Shown here: positions 40,821 through 49,399 of the stretch, one piece after another | Numbering within the stretch: position 1 is the stretch's first letter | Layout: the number at the start of each line of letters is the position of its first letter | IMG/VR virus record: IMGVR_UViG_3300020122_000057 | Coordinates: 1 to 64,000 of that record | Reading direction: 5' to 3' (one strand) | Source: a virus | Length of the DNA: 64,000 bases | Position numbers and translations under genes: made by a program | Notes under the pieces: model-generated | What the model saw: the letters and a program-made list of their open reading frames with translations, nothing else | Databases searched by the model: none | What the model was told of the DNA's origin: nothing

Positions 40821-43525
40821 TGAAATGGTTTCTTCCAATTCTATTTTTATTGCTACCATTTTCTGCGTTCGCTCAATATCCACCGCCAACTGGTGGATTT
40901 GACACGTATCACGGCTTGGCTGGAACAAACTGTACTCACGGGACTGCCACAGCGTTCTCGCTCGATACGATTACAGTAAGCGCGCATCAAAATATTGTAT
41001 TCTGCGATTTCTCCAGTCACGTATATTATCTAAAGGGCTTTTTCACTTTCGATAACTCTCAACCCGGTGGATCAGATGAGTTTGGGCATACATACAACTT
41101 TTATACAACCGCTAAATACGGCACCCAACAGAACTGGGCTGATGCCTCAATTGGCCGTTTCCTAAGCTGGGGATATACAGGGCTAGCCCCCGGACGAGCT
41201 ACCTCGGTAACTAATCCTTGGGCAACGGCTAACCCAGTCCCTTTCATTGCTGGCGCTGACGTATCTCACTACAGCGTATCGAATCCACAGGGATACACCC
41301 ACGCAGGCTGCGACTTACCGAAGGACCTCTCTACGTCGCTAAAGACTACATCCTTCAGCGGGGCAACGTCTTTCAATCTTGTGGATTATAATAGTTCATG
41401 CTGGGGTACTTACGTTCGTGCGTACATGGACAATGATAATGCTTTTGCAGTGAGAAGCCAAACGACAGCTTTTAAGCACTATTTAGTAGCTATAGCACTA
41501 ACTGACGCCGATAACTCTCACTGCCTTGGTGCCGGACCCGACTTCGTTCCCGCAAACGGGAATTATGATTTTCGCTGCGGAACTATGTCGCTATACGCGC
41601 CACCAACCCAATTTGCCGATTCGGGAAATGGTCAGGTTTACACAGATGGAACAGTAGCGATTAAAAAAAGTATCCATACTATCGCAATTTCCGCCCATAC
41701 TAACTTCACTGGAATCAATACCTCATGGGGAAGTTCCTATACTACAGACTTAACTAGCGGCACTTGCTTTGGTTCATTACAACCAACATATGTATGCCCG
41801 TCCCCAGCAGCCGCTTTCGCTCTTGGAACTGGTAATGGGGTACAAACGGTATTCACTGGAACTTTGAATACGATTGTATCGAAATTTTCAATCTATGTCG
41901 CAGCCAATGGCGCAATTATTGGTGGTGATACGGGAAGTGGCGGAATCTTCGGCAATAAAGTACCAGCTATTACACTTGCTTCGAGCACAATCAATTACTC
42001 TACTGGAGCCTTGAGCATAACGTTCACGACAGCCCCGGCAAACGGTGTAGTCCTAACGGTAGGTTACATCCAGAATGGCTGGGGGATCGGAACAGGACTA
42101 CTGGACGAAGATTGCCGCGCTGGACACGCTTCCTATTGTGGAAGTTCGCTTGTTTTCCTAACCGGAATGACAACAGGCTTAAAAACAGATATTGGAGCTA
42201 CAACAAAACAATATGCCACAGACTATGCTGGCCAAGCGACAACCGCTATTTCAGGGTGGGCTAGCACCAATAGCTTCACTGGAAAAGTACTATTTGCCGG
42301 AGTATATGCTCTAGGAAGCTGGGGAGCACCACCAGATAGTTTCGTGCTCCAAGGAATGGCAGCGGGTGGACAGGATGTTATTATCGCCTCAGGTTCGGGA
42401 AACGGTTTCTCCCATTGGACACAGGGTATGCTTGACTATGTCCATACAAATTGGGGGGATGTTCCAATTATTGAAAGTTCCTACCGCGTATCTAATCGAG
42501 ACTCTAGCTTCGCTTGGCCGGGAAGTCCAGCTACTTCAACTCCGGGAACTACGGCTGTCTCAGCAACGCTAACAACCCCAATTAATTTTAGTACAGGATC
42601 GTTGATTGATTCTTTCTGTGCTGACGCCTCGTATAATCGTTTACAGGCCCATCCGAACTCCGTGAATACAGGTACGGGAGTAGTAACCTACACGTCTACA
42701 TCAAACACAGTCTCCGCTTCCACAACCTGTACAGTTCAATGGTCTGACAATAACGAAGGCGGTTTCTCGTCTCAAATTACACGCGGAAACGACTATAAAT
42801 CCGATATCGGAGCCGCACCAACGGTAGCATACACTACTGGCGGAAAGAGAATGTACGTCGGTCTCCTGCAATGGGCATGGCAGGATTATCACAACGAGAA
42901 ACTAAATTGGGGAGACGTAACAGTAAAGGATAATCCATATAATGGAATTGATGGCAATTCCGGTTCCTTTGCTTGTCAAGCTCCTGATGGAGCACACACT
43001 TGCGGTGGGGAAGCAACGGATCATCTTAACGGCGGTCCTCTTGGGGATTTTATCGACTTAGTTGGACAGGCTCATGGACAAATAGATACTTATTTCCTTG
43101 GCGGCGGTGGAGGCAGTTCGGGAGTAACCCTTAGCATCACAAGCGCCAGTTTCGGAACTGAAATAATCGGACTTACGGACAATACGTGTAATGTCTCCTT
43201 ATCCCCATGTATAGTACAATTAACTAATAGTGGTACTGCTACATTGAATATTAGCAGCATTGCTTTATCAAGTGGAGTGAATTTCGGAAAGTCCACGACT
43301 TGTGGAGCAACTCTTGGAGTTGGATTATCATGCAATGTGACACTAACTTTCACGCCAACTACTTTAGGAGCGTTAAGCGATACACTCACTTTCACAACCG
43401 ATGCGCCAAGTAGTCCAGATACCGTATCACTTACAGGAAATGGCGTTCCCCCGCCACTGCCAGCTATACAGTTCGTAAAGCTAACTAACAGACCGGAGCA
43501 ACCAACCCATGAATATATCTTCTAA
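40820..43525 (+). CDS. secreted-type appendage protein with C-terminal Ig-like 'anchor D' domain
   Basis: A 901-aa protein starting MKWFLPILFLLLPFSAFAQ, again a signal peptide. The centre has VLQGMAAGGQDVIIASGSGN and WQDYHNEKLNWGDV, hinting at a glycoside-hydrolase-like fold. The C-terminal 110 residues (SFGTEIIGLTDNTCNVSL; LTFTPTTLGALSDTLTFTTD) match the choice-of-anchor D/ASPM-SPD2-Hydin Ig-like domain common in Acidobacteriota surface proteins. It overlaps the next gene by 17 bases. Confidence 0.65.
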   Translation: MKWFLPILFLLLPFSAFAQYPPPTGGFDTYHGLAGTNCTHGTATAFSLDTITVSAHQNIVFCDFSSHVYYLKGFFTFDNSQPGGSDEFGHTYNFYTTAKYGTQQNWADASIGRFLSWGYTGLAPGRATSVTNPWATANPVPFIAGADVSHYSVSNPQGYTHAGCDLPKDLSTSLKTTSFSGATSFNLVDYNSSCWGTYVRAYMDNDNAFAVRSQTTAFKHYLVAIALTDADNSHCLGAGPDFVPANGNYDFRCGTMSLYAPPTQFADSGNGQVYTDGTVAIKKSIHTIAISAHTNFTGINTSWGSSYTTDLTSGTCFGSLQPTYVCPSPAAAFALGTGNGVQTVFTGTLNTIVSKFSIYVAANGAIIGGDTGSGGIFGNKVPAITLASSTINYSTGALSITFTTAPANGVVLTVGYIQNGWGIGTGLLDEDCRAGHASYCGSSLVFLTGMTTGLKTDIGATTKQYATDYAGQATTAISGWASTNSFTGKVLFAGVYALGSWGAPPDSFVLQGMAAGGQDVIIASGSGNGFSHWTQGMLDYVHTNWGDVPIIESSYRVSNRDSSFAWPGSPATSTPGTTAVSATLTTPINFSTGSLIDSFCADASYNRLQAHPNSVNTGTGVVTYTSTSNTVSASTTCTVQWSDNNEGGFSSQITRGNDYKSDIGAAPTVAYTTGGKRMYVGLLQWAWQDYHNEKLNWGDVTVKDNPYNGIDGNSGSFACQAPDGAHTCGGEATDHLNGGPLGDFIDLVGQAHGQIDTYFLGGGGGSSGVTLSITSASFGTEIIGLTDNTCNVSLSPCIVQLTNSGTATLNISSIALSSGVNFGKSTTCGATLGVGLSCNVTLTFTPTTLGALSDTLTFTTDAPSSPDTVSLTGNGVPPPLPAIQFVKLTNRPEQPTHEYIF

Positions 43526-43745
43526 TGAGCAGGATTTTAGAGAAGAAGTAATCGCTAAATTAAGTACTATCAGCGCTAAGATGGATATGCTCGTGGGTAC
43601 TGATACGAACAAAGGACGTGTTCGCAAGCTAGAGGAAGACGTACAGGAACTAAAATCCTCCCGCGATAAAGCCATTGGTTGGGGAATCGCTTGGGGAATG
43701 TTCATTGGGATCGGTGAGGCGATTTATCATTTATTCAAGAAATAA
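43509..43745 (+). CDS. XhlA-like lysis-associated membrane protein
   Basis: A 78-aa protein: an acidic N-terminal coiled coil (DFREEVIAKLSTISAKMDML, then RKLEEDVQELKSSRDKA) and one C-terminal membrane helix (IGWGIAWGMFIGIGEAIYHL). This layout is the haemolysin XhlA type, often found next to holins. It could be a holin, antiholin or lysis regulator. It begins the lysis cassette. Confidence 0.7.
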   Translation: MNISSNEQDFREEVIAKLSTISAKMDMLVGTDTNKGRVRKLEEDVQELKSSRDKAIGWGIAWGMFIGIGEAIYHLFKK

Positions 43746-43797
43746 TGTGAGTTGCTTGATTTCAATTATCGAGATAGAGTAGTAACGGAGAGAAAAT

Positions 43798-44214
43798 ATG
43801 GCTGCAATCGGTGGTGGACAAATTATTCAGAAGGCGCTCGAACGGACAGCGCTTAATGATATGGGTACTGGATTGGCTTACGGAAACGGAACTACGCCCT
43901 TTGAATTGGGATTGGGTCCCGAAGGTCCGAAGGGTACAATGGTCGGTGCTGTAAGCTTTAGCGTTCTTTCTCACCTTAACGGTGGAACTATCACAGCGGG
44001 AACGCTTACTATCGACGTAAGCTTAGATGGAATTAACTGGACGGACTCTGGAGTAACTGGCGTTCCAGTTCCAACAACTGATAGCGGATATGCGATTATT
44101 ACTCTGAGCAAGTACAGCGCGGCCCAAAAGATGCCTGCGCGTTTTGTCCGGGGCAAAATAGCAAGCGCAGCATCAACGGGCGCTCCAACGGTAGACATAG
44201 CTGCGGCGGCGTAA
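43798..44214 (+). CDS. 138-aa beta-rich virion protein
   Basis: The protein has repeated Gly-rich beta segments (TITAGTLTIDVSLDGINWTD; TDSGYAIITLSKYSAAQKMP) and no membrane or catalytic motif. GGAGAGAAAAT precedes the ATG. It resembles small head-decoration or tail-fibre-associated proteins. Its place within the lysis cassette is unexpected. Confidence 0.55.
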   Translation: MAAIGGGQIIQKALERTALNDMGTGLAYGNGTTPFELGLGPEGPKGTMVGAVSFSVLSHLNGGTITAGTLTIDVSLDGINWTDSGVTGVPVPTTDSGYAIITLSKYSAAQKMPARFVRGKIASAASTGAPTVDIAAAA

Positions 44215-44649
44215 ATGGATCAAACGCTAATCTTGCTCGTGAAGGATATAGCTACGGGGCAAGGACTTGATTCGAAACTCGTATGCGCCGTAATCGAACA
44301 GGAAAGTATGTGGAATCCTTATGCAATACGATATGAGCCTGCTTTCTTCTCGAAATACGTAGCACCGCTTTACACGAATAATAAGATTAGCGCCACAGAA
44401 GCTTACGCACGAGGATTCAGTTGGGGTTTAATGCAAGTAATGGGACAGGTAGCGCGGGAAACCGGATATCTTGGCCCCTTGCCGCAACTCTGCGACCCAA
44501 ACTTTGGTATACTAGTTGGGTGCAAGGTACTAAAGAAGAAACTAGATAGATACAATGACGACGTGACACAGGGTTTATTAGCTTGGAATGGCGGAGCGAA
44601 CACCGCTTACGCCAGTGAAGTACTAGCAAGGATTAAAAACTATGAGTAA
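44215..44649 (+). CDS. lytic transglycosylase endolysin
   Basis: A 144-aa SLT-type enzyme. The catalytic Glu is E30 in VIEQESMWNP. It is followed by GFSWGLMQVMG and LLAWNGGANTAYA, all hallmarks of the lysozyme-like transglycosylase fold that cleaves the glycan strands of peptidoglycan. There is no signal peptide, so export depends on a holin. It overlaps the next (holin-like) gene by eight bases. Confidence 0.9.
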   Translation: MDQTLILLVKDIATGQGLDSKLVCAVIEQESMWNPYAIRYEPAFFSKYVAPLYTNNKISATEAYARGFSWGLMQVMGQVARETGYLGPLPQLCDPNFGILVGCKVLKKKLDRYNDDVTQGLLAWNGGANTAYASEVLARIKNYE

Positions 44650-44875
44650 ACTAGATTCGTTAAACACTCCCGGTGGACACTTGGCGATATTGCTGTTTCT
44701 AACTCTCGCTTTCGGCGTATCCGGCGTATGGCTAATGCTTAAATTTGGACCGACGGCTCCAGCAGTAGCTTTGCTTGTCGGATCGTTCAGTAACTTTTCT
44801 GGCGCTGTGCTAATTATGCTGCGCTCAGGACCGAATGTTCCACCCGCACCAACAGATTCCAGTCCCAAAGTCTAA
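44642..44875 (+). CDS. holin-like membrane protein
   Basis: The 77-aa protein has two hydrophobic segments (HLAILLFLTLAFGVSGVWLM and APAVALLVGSFSNFSGAVLI) separated by a short turn, with a polar C-terminus. It overlaps the endolysin gene, so it is probably the holin that lets the transglycosylase reach the cell wall. Its class cannot be told from sequence alone. Confidence 0.7.
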   Translation: MSKLDSLNTPGGHLAILLFLTLAFGVSGVWLMLKFGPTAPAVALLVGSFSNFSGAVLIMLRSGPNVPPAPTDSSPKV

Positions 44876-44885
44876 GGAGAATAAA

Positions 44886-45452
44886 GTGAAGAAACTCGCA
44901 AACGTAAGTCTAGTAGCAATGCTATCGGTGGCAATGATTGTATCTGGTTGCTCGTTCCAGAGTGCAATGACGCAGCTATCGAAGTATTTGCCAGTCGCGC
45001 TTCAGGCGTTTAACGGAGTCGTAACGATTCTTGTAAACGCTGGAGCATTGTCATCCGCGCAAGGCACTGTTCTTAGCGCTGACTCAGCCAAAGTAACGAA
45101 GGGATTTACCGACGTTGAAGCGGCTGTAGCAGACTATAATGCTGCCGATCCTGCATCTAAGAGTACCAAGCTTACTGCGGTAGTCGCAGCATTGAACGTA
45201 GTACAAGCAGACCTTGGAAAGTTCCTGCCTGATGTTGGTCTAGACCCCAAGAACAAGGATGTTATCATCGCGCAATCAGCGCTTGTTCTACTAGAAGGCA
45301 CTCTCGCTAGCATCGCGGTAAATCTACCTAACCCTTCTCCCGCAGCAAAGGCAGCGGCCAGCAAGGTTAAAATCGTGTCCGCAAAAGACTTCAAGAAGCA
45401 GTATAACGCTATCGTAGTCAACGGCGGACACGCCTATGTCGCAATCAAGTAA
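44886..45452 (+). CDS. lipoprotein in the lysis cassette
   Basis: The GTG start is preceded by AAGGAGAATAAA. The first residues (MKKLANVSLVAMLSVAMIVS, followed by GC) form a lipoprotein signal with an SGC lipobox. The mature 165 residues are Ala/Val-rich, with a possible helical repeat. It may be an outer-membrane spanin-like component or a superinfection lipoprotein. It is longer than typical o-spanins, so that is open. Confidence 0.7.
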   Translation: MKKLANVSLVAMLSVAMIVSGCSFQSAMTQLSKYLPVALQAFNGVVTILVNAGALSSAQGTVLSADSAKVTKGFTDVEAAVADYNAADPASKSTKLTAVVAALNVVQADLGKFLPDVGLDPKNKDVIIAQSALVLLEGTLASIAVNLPNPSPAAKAAASKVKIVSAKDFKKQYNAIVVNGGHAYVAIK

Positions 45453-46248
45453 CTTACCCCTATCCCCGAATGGCCGTCGATACGGAGCGCATCGCTCTCC
45501 TTTCGACCATCGGGACTTTGGAATGGCGCGGTTTCCAATGGGAGTCGCGCCACTTCCGTCTTCAGTAGACCAAGAAGCATTCTGCGGCCCGAAGCGTGAC
45601 CAAGGAGCGGAGGGCAGTTGTACCGCACACGCTGGCGTGGGTATGCTGGAATTTGTTCTCGGCAAGCACGACCCGGACTTTTCATCCCTGCCGGAATTCG
45701 TCCCTGATTTATCACCCGCATATTTGTACTATAAGGAAAGATTAATAGATGGAACACTGGGTCAAGGCGATTGCGGTAGTTATGGCCGTACAGCTTGTAA
45801 GGCTATGCAGCAGTTTGGTGTCTGCATGGAATCGACTATGCCATATGTAGCGGGGTTATTGAATACGCCACCGTCGCAGGCACAAGATACCGAGGCTGGA
45901 CAATTCAAGTCTGGTGCATATCACTCGCTTTCGAACATTCAGGACATGAAAGCGTGCTTGGTAAGCGATTATGTATTCATAATCGGATTTACTGTATACG
46001 AATCCTTCGAGACTAAAACGGGAGGAACGCACGTCTTCAATCCGAAGACAAGCGAGAGTATCCTTGGAGGACATGAAACACTAGTTATCGGATACGACGA
46101 CAGTAAGTTCGGTGGTTCATTCAAGGTTCGCAATAGCTGGGGAGCTAATTGGGGAGATAAAGGTAACTTCTGGATACCCTATCCAGTAATGACAAACCGG
46201 GAAGTCGTTATGGACGCCTACATCCAACATCTAGGAAAGCCGTGGTAA
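45436..46248 (+). CDS. papain-like (C1A) cysteine peptidase
   Basis: A 270-aa protease with the papain active-site set: oxyanion Q56 and nucleophile C62 (RDQGAEGSCTAHA), H213 (GGHETLVIGYDD) and N233 (VRNSWGANWGDKGNF). There is no signal peptide or pro-domain. It overlaps the lipoprotein gene by 17 bases, so the two are coupled. C1A peptidases are rare in phages. Roles could be host protein degradation at lysis, virion maturation, or release. Confidence 0.85.
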   Translation: MSQSSNLPLSPNGRRYGAHRSPFDHRDFGMARFPMGVAPLPSSVDQEAFCGPKRDQGAEGSCTAHAGVGMLEFVLGKHDPDFSSLPEFVPDLSPAYLYYKERLIDGTLGQGDCGSYGRTACKAMQQFGVCMESTMPYVAGLLNTPPSQAQDTEAGQFKSGAYHSLSNIQDMKACLVSDYVFIIGFTVYESFETKTGGTHVFNPKTSESILGGHETLVIGYDDSKFGGSFKVRNSWGANWGDKGNFWIPYPVMTNREVVMDAYIQHLGKPW

Positions 46249-46260
46249 GCACAGTGCAAT

Positions 46261-46446
46261 ATGAATCGCGGACACGCAATATGGATACTCTGGTTCCTTA
46301 TTTCGATAGCATATGAAATTTATTGCTGGTACAGCGAGAAGCAACCGACGCTGACTCGTACCATCGTAGACCTTATCCCTTGGTGGGCAATGGCATTTTT
46401 TCTGATATGGTTATCAATTCACTTTTTCTACTACTACCGTAAGTAG
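46261..46446 (+). CDS. two-helix membrane protein
   Basis: A 61-aa peptide with two hydrophobic parts (HAIWILWFLISIAYEIYCWY and LIPWWAMAFFLIWLSIHFFY) and a basic end. It is the last rightward gene and could be a second holin or antiholin. Its 3' 74 bases overlap the convergent HD-domain gene, in antisense orientation. Confidence 0.6.
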   Translation: MNRGHAIWILWFLISIAYEIYCWYSEKQPTLTRTIVDLIPWWAMAFFLIWLSIHFFYYYRK

Positions 46447-46999
46447 GGATGCCAGTGAGTTCGGTGAAGCGATCTAAGTAGCGATATTCGGCTAGGATGG
46501 GATAGAGGGATAGAATCGTTCTCTCATTAAGCGACCCGCGCATTTCTGGAGCGCACTCTGCGCTACAAGTCTCCCAGCTAGTGTCAGTCATCAACGCAGC
46601 TTTCTCAATCCAAAGCATCTTATTATCCGCTTCCTTAACCTCCGGCGTCATTGGACGATCCAAACCATACTTTACGCAGATAGCTTGCATAATACGGTCC
46701 TCAATTTCCATGTAATACGGACCAATTGGAGTATGGTGTTTCAATGGACGGGATAAGTCGCTGATATATGTTTCTGGAGCATCGTGTAATAGTGCCAGAA
46801 GTGCGTGAGTTTGTGGGCACAGGAAGGATGCGTGCCAGCAGTGTTCCGCTACGCTGTAGAAGTGCTTTGTGTGCCCAGTGAAACGGCATTGGTTAGAGAG
46901 CGCGTGGGCAATATCTTCAATGCAAATATCCTCGGGTTGGGGATCGAGGAGATAAAATTTCTTTCCAGTATAGGTTTCAATCCAAGGTCCTCTAGCCAT
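46373..46999 (-). CDS. HD-domain phosphohydrolase (YfbR-like)
   Basis: A 208-aa protein with HTKHFYSVAEHCWHASFL and LLHDAPETYISDLSRPLK, the H...HD...D metal-binding set of HD phosphohydrolases. The HDAPE-x-Y-x-x-D motif matches YfbR-like 5'-deoxynucleotidases common in phages. It would hydrolyse dNMPs or related nucleotides during phage DNA synthesis. Its C-terminal 25 residues overlap the antisense rightward gene. Confidence 0.85.
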   Translation of the reverse strand: MARGPWIETYTGKKFYLLDPQPEDICIEDIAHALSNQCRFTGHTKHFYSVAEHCWHASFLCPQTHALLALLHDAPETYISDLSRPLKHHTPIGPYYMEIEDRIMQAICVKYGLDRPMTPEVKEADNKMLWIEKAALMTDTSWETCSAECAPEMRGSLNERTILSLYPILAEYRYLDRFTELTGIPTYGSSRKSELITISEKMPLPTKG

Positions 47000-47354
47000 C
47001 GTGTTCCTCCCGAAATAGAATAAGAGCTATCAAAGAAAGAACTGCGATATCCTTTAAGGAATCCTCAACCCCGTCATAATTTATTTTCCCAGTTTTTGCG
47101 AAGGTTTGAAGCCTCTTCATTTTCTCGTTTACGCGGAACAGAGGACTTTTCCAAGAAGCCACTCCCCACTCTGCTAGAGCCTTGTGGTTCCCATATTCAG
47201 GTCCATTGCCATCGTAATCTGCACCCTTACTATCGTGCAAAATACCTAGTTCAGCTAGAAGCTTGTGAAATCGCGCGTAGCGTTCCTTACTAATTAATCC
47301 TTTTGTCCCCAACTCTGTTATGTCGTGATGGTAACTGCTTGTTTCGCATCCCAT
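46992..47354 (-). CDS. phage protein of the nucleotide-modification/DUF1599 type
   Basis: A 120-aa protein: SKGADYDGNGPEYGNHKALA, WKSPLFRVNEKMKRLQTFAK and YDGVEDSLKDIAVLSLIALI. The K-x-x-DY...N...R-x-x-EKM-x-R-x...D-x-L-x-D layout is that of the DUF1599/MazG-related family linked to phage nucleotide metabolism. AGGGGGATTT precedes the ATG. It overlaps the HD gene by eight bases. The assignment is by pattern. Confidence 0.7.
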   Translation of the reverse strand: MGCETSSYHHDITELGTKGLISKERYARFHKLLAELGILHDSKGADYDGNGPEYGNHKALAEWGVASWKSPLFRVNEKMKRLQTFAKTGKINYDGVEDSLKDIAVLSLIALILFREEHDG

Positions 47355-47619
47355 AAATCCCCCTATACTTCGAAAGTATATCCCTATAATCTATCCCGGC
47401 GCAATCGCAAATGAACTGTAAATCCAGACTATTTTTCGTCAACCAATCTATCGCTTCCTGTCGCAATATCTCAGGTCGTTCCTTACGTCCACAGATGAGG
47501 TTAATCCCATTCGCTTCCTCTACCGCCCGGACAATGATATGCAGATAGAATCTTCTATATATTCTATCCTCATGCGTGGAATTGAAATCATCGAACACCT
47601 CAACCGAATATTGCGGCAC
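47290..47619 (-). CDS. 109-aa hypothetical protein
   Basis: The central part (RPEILRQEAIDWLTKNSLDL, then FICDCAGIDY) matches a small phage family with a C-terminal 'F-x-x-C-x-x-A-G-I-D' segment, of unknown role, possibly DNA binding. Its 3' end overlaps the DUF1599-like gene by 65 bases. It lies three bases from the next gene upstream. Confidence 0.65.
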   Translation of the reverse strand: MPQYSVEVFDDFNSTHEDRIYRRFYLHIIVRAVEEANGINLICGRKERPEILRQEAIDWLTKNSLDLQFICDCAGIDYRDILSKYRGIYGMRNKQLPSRHNRVGDKRIN

Positions 47620-47622
47620 TGG

Positions 47623-47835
47623 TTAGCTCTCTGGAAGTCGGTAAACCCGAATTTTTCTCCCGCCTTCATGTCGCCAACCCTCAATAAGCTTGCCCTCGGA
47701 GACTAATGCTCTCAATCTGGAATCAGCCGAACGGTAGCCTAGATTGTACCGTGTAGCGAACTCCCTGATTGAGATTCCCTCATCGTTCTCCCGCTTAACT
47801 ATTTCATCTAACTGCGCTTCGAAAGTCTTTTTCAT
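47623..47835 (-). CDS. winged-helix DNA-binding protein
   Basis: Start at 47835, coupled (ATGA) to the metallophosphoesterase stop. The 70-aa sequence ISIREFATRYNLGYRSADSR, then LRALVSEGKLIEGWRHEG and RKIRVYRL, is a typical winged helix-turn-helix with its wing. Probably a small transcriptional regulator of the local genes. Confidence 0.75.
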   Translation of the reverse strand: MKKTFEAQLDEIVKRENDEGISIREFATRYNLGYRSADSRLRALVSEGKLIEGWRHEGGRKIRVYRLPES

Positions 47836-48584
47836 CGCGGATAAACCTTTCCTCCAAAGGAGAATCTGCCATTGGTGCATATAATCGGATACAGATTGAA
47901 ACTATTCTCGTTCCCGTGATACTCCACAATCCCGAATCCATTTATCCACGAAGTAGGGCGGTTTTCGAGATAATCTGGATTCGTCTTTCCGAGAATTGGC
48001 AAGCAATACGCCATCCACTTCTGCGTCTCGTCGTGAGGTAACACCTTCGTCCACGACTGCGGCGAGTGGAAGTGTCCGTAGACTAAATTTCGACAGAATG
48101 TTTCCACGGCCTTCTTTGCATGATATTGCGTAGTGATCGATTCCCCGTGCGCGTAGAATAACTTGCCATATTTGAACGTCTTCCCCATTGGGAGTACTTT
48201 CCAGCCACGCTTTGAAAGATGCAAGTTCTCTGGTCGGTTGAACTTCCCTATCAGTTCCGGGTACTTGTCCCCCAAATCGTTCGCCCATTGGTCGTGATTC
48301 CCTTCTATCCATACCTTAACGCAATCCTTGGGGAGTAGCTGCTCAATTGGAGTAAGAATCTGCGCTTCGAATTCAGCTTCATCCAACGCGAAACGTCCCT
48401 TTACCCGCTGGCCGGGTTTGCCATCAGTATGATGCGAGATATCGTGATTGTCGAATTGATCCCCGAGGAAGATGAAACCTGATACTGGATTATGCTTGAC
48501 GTAAGACAAAAGCGCTTTCCATGTGCTCCAGCTTACCTTTGGAAAGTGGAGGTCTGGAGCTATAATAAACGTTTTCGAATTCAC
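47832..48584 (-). CDS. calcineurin-like metallophosphoesterase
   Basis: A 250-aa enzyme with PDLHFP, FLGDQFDNHDIS, IEGNHDQWANDL, FYAHGES and VYGHFHSPQ, the full metal-binding series of the metallophosphatase fold. Phage members include DNA-repair nucleases, tRNA or cyclic-nucleotide phosphodiesterases and protein phosphatases. The substrate cannot be told here. It is coupled to the genes on both sides by ATGA overlaps. Confidence 0.9.
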   Translation of the reverse strand: MNSKTFIIAPDLHFPKVSWSTWKALLSYVKHNPVSGFIFLGDQFDNHDISHHTDGKPGQRVKGRFALDEAEFEAQILTPIEQLLPKDCVKVWIEGNHDQWANDLGDKYPELIGKFNRPENLHLSKRGWKVLPMGKTFKYGKLFYAHGESITTQYHAKKAVETFCRNLVYGHFHSPQSWTKVLPHDETQKWMAYCLPILGKTNPDYLENRPTSWINGFGIVEYHGNENSFNLYPIICTNGRFSFGGKVYPR

Positions 48585-48898
48585 TTTTTCTTTCCTTTAG
48601 CGATCTCCGGGGCGCGTTTGGTGCGGAAATCGTTTATCTCTTCCATTGTGTCATGGAAGTTTATGGGATGAACAAGCTTTAATTCGTCGTTGAAGATTTC
48701 CTTATCATCGGAAGTAATTTTACAAGTTACGTGCCAGTCCTCAATCTCGGTTACGTCTAGCTTATTGGCTTCTTTATTATAATGGGAAACGGTGTAGGAA
48801 GTATTACGAGCAACGCAGGACACGTTGACTCTAGGCACGGGTGTAGCCGGAACGTGCAATAACCCAAGCAGTAACGCCGTATACATTGCCGGATTCAT
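48581..48898 (-). CDS. 105-aa protein with possible signal peptide, leaderless start
   Basis: The N-terminus (MYTALLLGLLHVPATPVPRV) is hydrophobic enough to be a short signal or anchor. The rest is polar, with NVSCVARNTSYTVSH. The ATG at 48898 lies seven bases from the -10 box of a strong promoter, so the transcript would have no leader. Function unknown. Confidence 0.65.
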   Translation of the reverse strand: MNPAMYTALLLGLLHVPATPVPRVNVSCVARNTSYTVSHYNKEANKLDVTEIEDWHVTCKITSDDKEIFNDELKLVHPINFHDTMEEINDFRTKRAPEIAKGKKK

Positions 48899-48904
48899 AC
48901 GGGA

Positions 48905-48932
48905 AGTATAGCACGTTTTCCACAGGTGTCAA
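48905..48932 (-). promoter_or_regulatory. near-consensus sigma-70 promoter, leftward, leaderless
   Basis: On the minus strand TTGACA (48932-48927) and TATACT (48910-48905) are 16 bases apart, with a GTGC just before the -10. The expected start, 48898, is the A of the ATG of the 105-aa gene. Confidence 0.8.
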
Positions 48933-48935
48933 GCG

Positions 48936-49355
48936 CTATTTTTCTTCGGATGGCCTCAATTTTTCGCAGAACGCTTGGAAGGCTTGTATATGTTTACTGT
49001 GCTTATTCAGCAAAGAACGAATGCTTATTTCAATTATTTTGCTTTTCGCTGGGGAAGGGACAAGTAGGTGTAATGCTGATTTATGGTACGGCACATTTTC
49101 AAGCCGCAAAATATAAAAATCGACTTCTTCTTCAGTCATTTTACCGTGCCGATGTATATTGAAGCGCCAACGCGGAACTCCCTTGTTTATACAGCATCGA
49201 GCCGTTTTAATTTCAATGCGGAAAACTCCGCCCACAAGAACATCAAAGCTACTGTTATATGGTAATTTCTTTGTAGATATTCCGTAGTTTTGGTTGAGAA
49301 GTTCGGAGACGGCTTCTTGACCTGCTTTACCTGACTTGTAGTAATCATTTTTCAT
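48936..49355 (-). CDS. PD-(D/E)XK nuclease-like protein
   Basis: The start at 49355 sits at the predicted transcription start of a promoter. The 139-aa protein has KAGQEAVSELLNQNYGISTK, then SSFDVLVGGVFRIEIKTA. The G-x-x-x-E, D and E-x-K set is the active-site pattern of PD-(D/E)XK nucleases such as Holliday-junction resolvases and restriction enzymes. The rest is helical. Cleavage target unknown. Confidence 0.7.
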   Translation of the reverse strand: MKNDYYKSGKAGQEAVSELLNQNYGISTKKLPYNSSFDVLVGGVFRIEIKTARCCINKGVPRWRFNIHRHGKMTEEEVDFYILRLENVPYHKSALHLLVPSPAKSKIIEISIRSLLNKHSKHIQAFQAFCEKLRPSEEK

Positions 49356-49361
49356 ACATAT

Positions 49362-49390
49362 AGAATAGCACAGATTATTTAAGTAAGCAA
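49362..49390 (-). promoter_or_regulatory. promoter, leftward, leaderless
   Basis: TATTCT (49367-49362) preceded by TGTGC, with a weak TTGCTT -35 (49390-49385) at 17 bases. The predicted start is the A of the ATG at 49355. The TGTGC before the -10 also occurs at the tRNA-operon promoter. Confidence 0.6.
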
Positions 49391-49399
49391 GGGGAAAAT

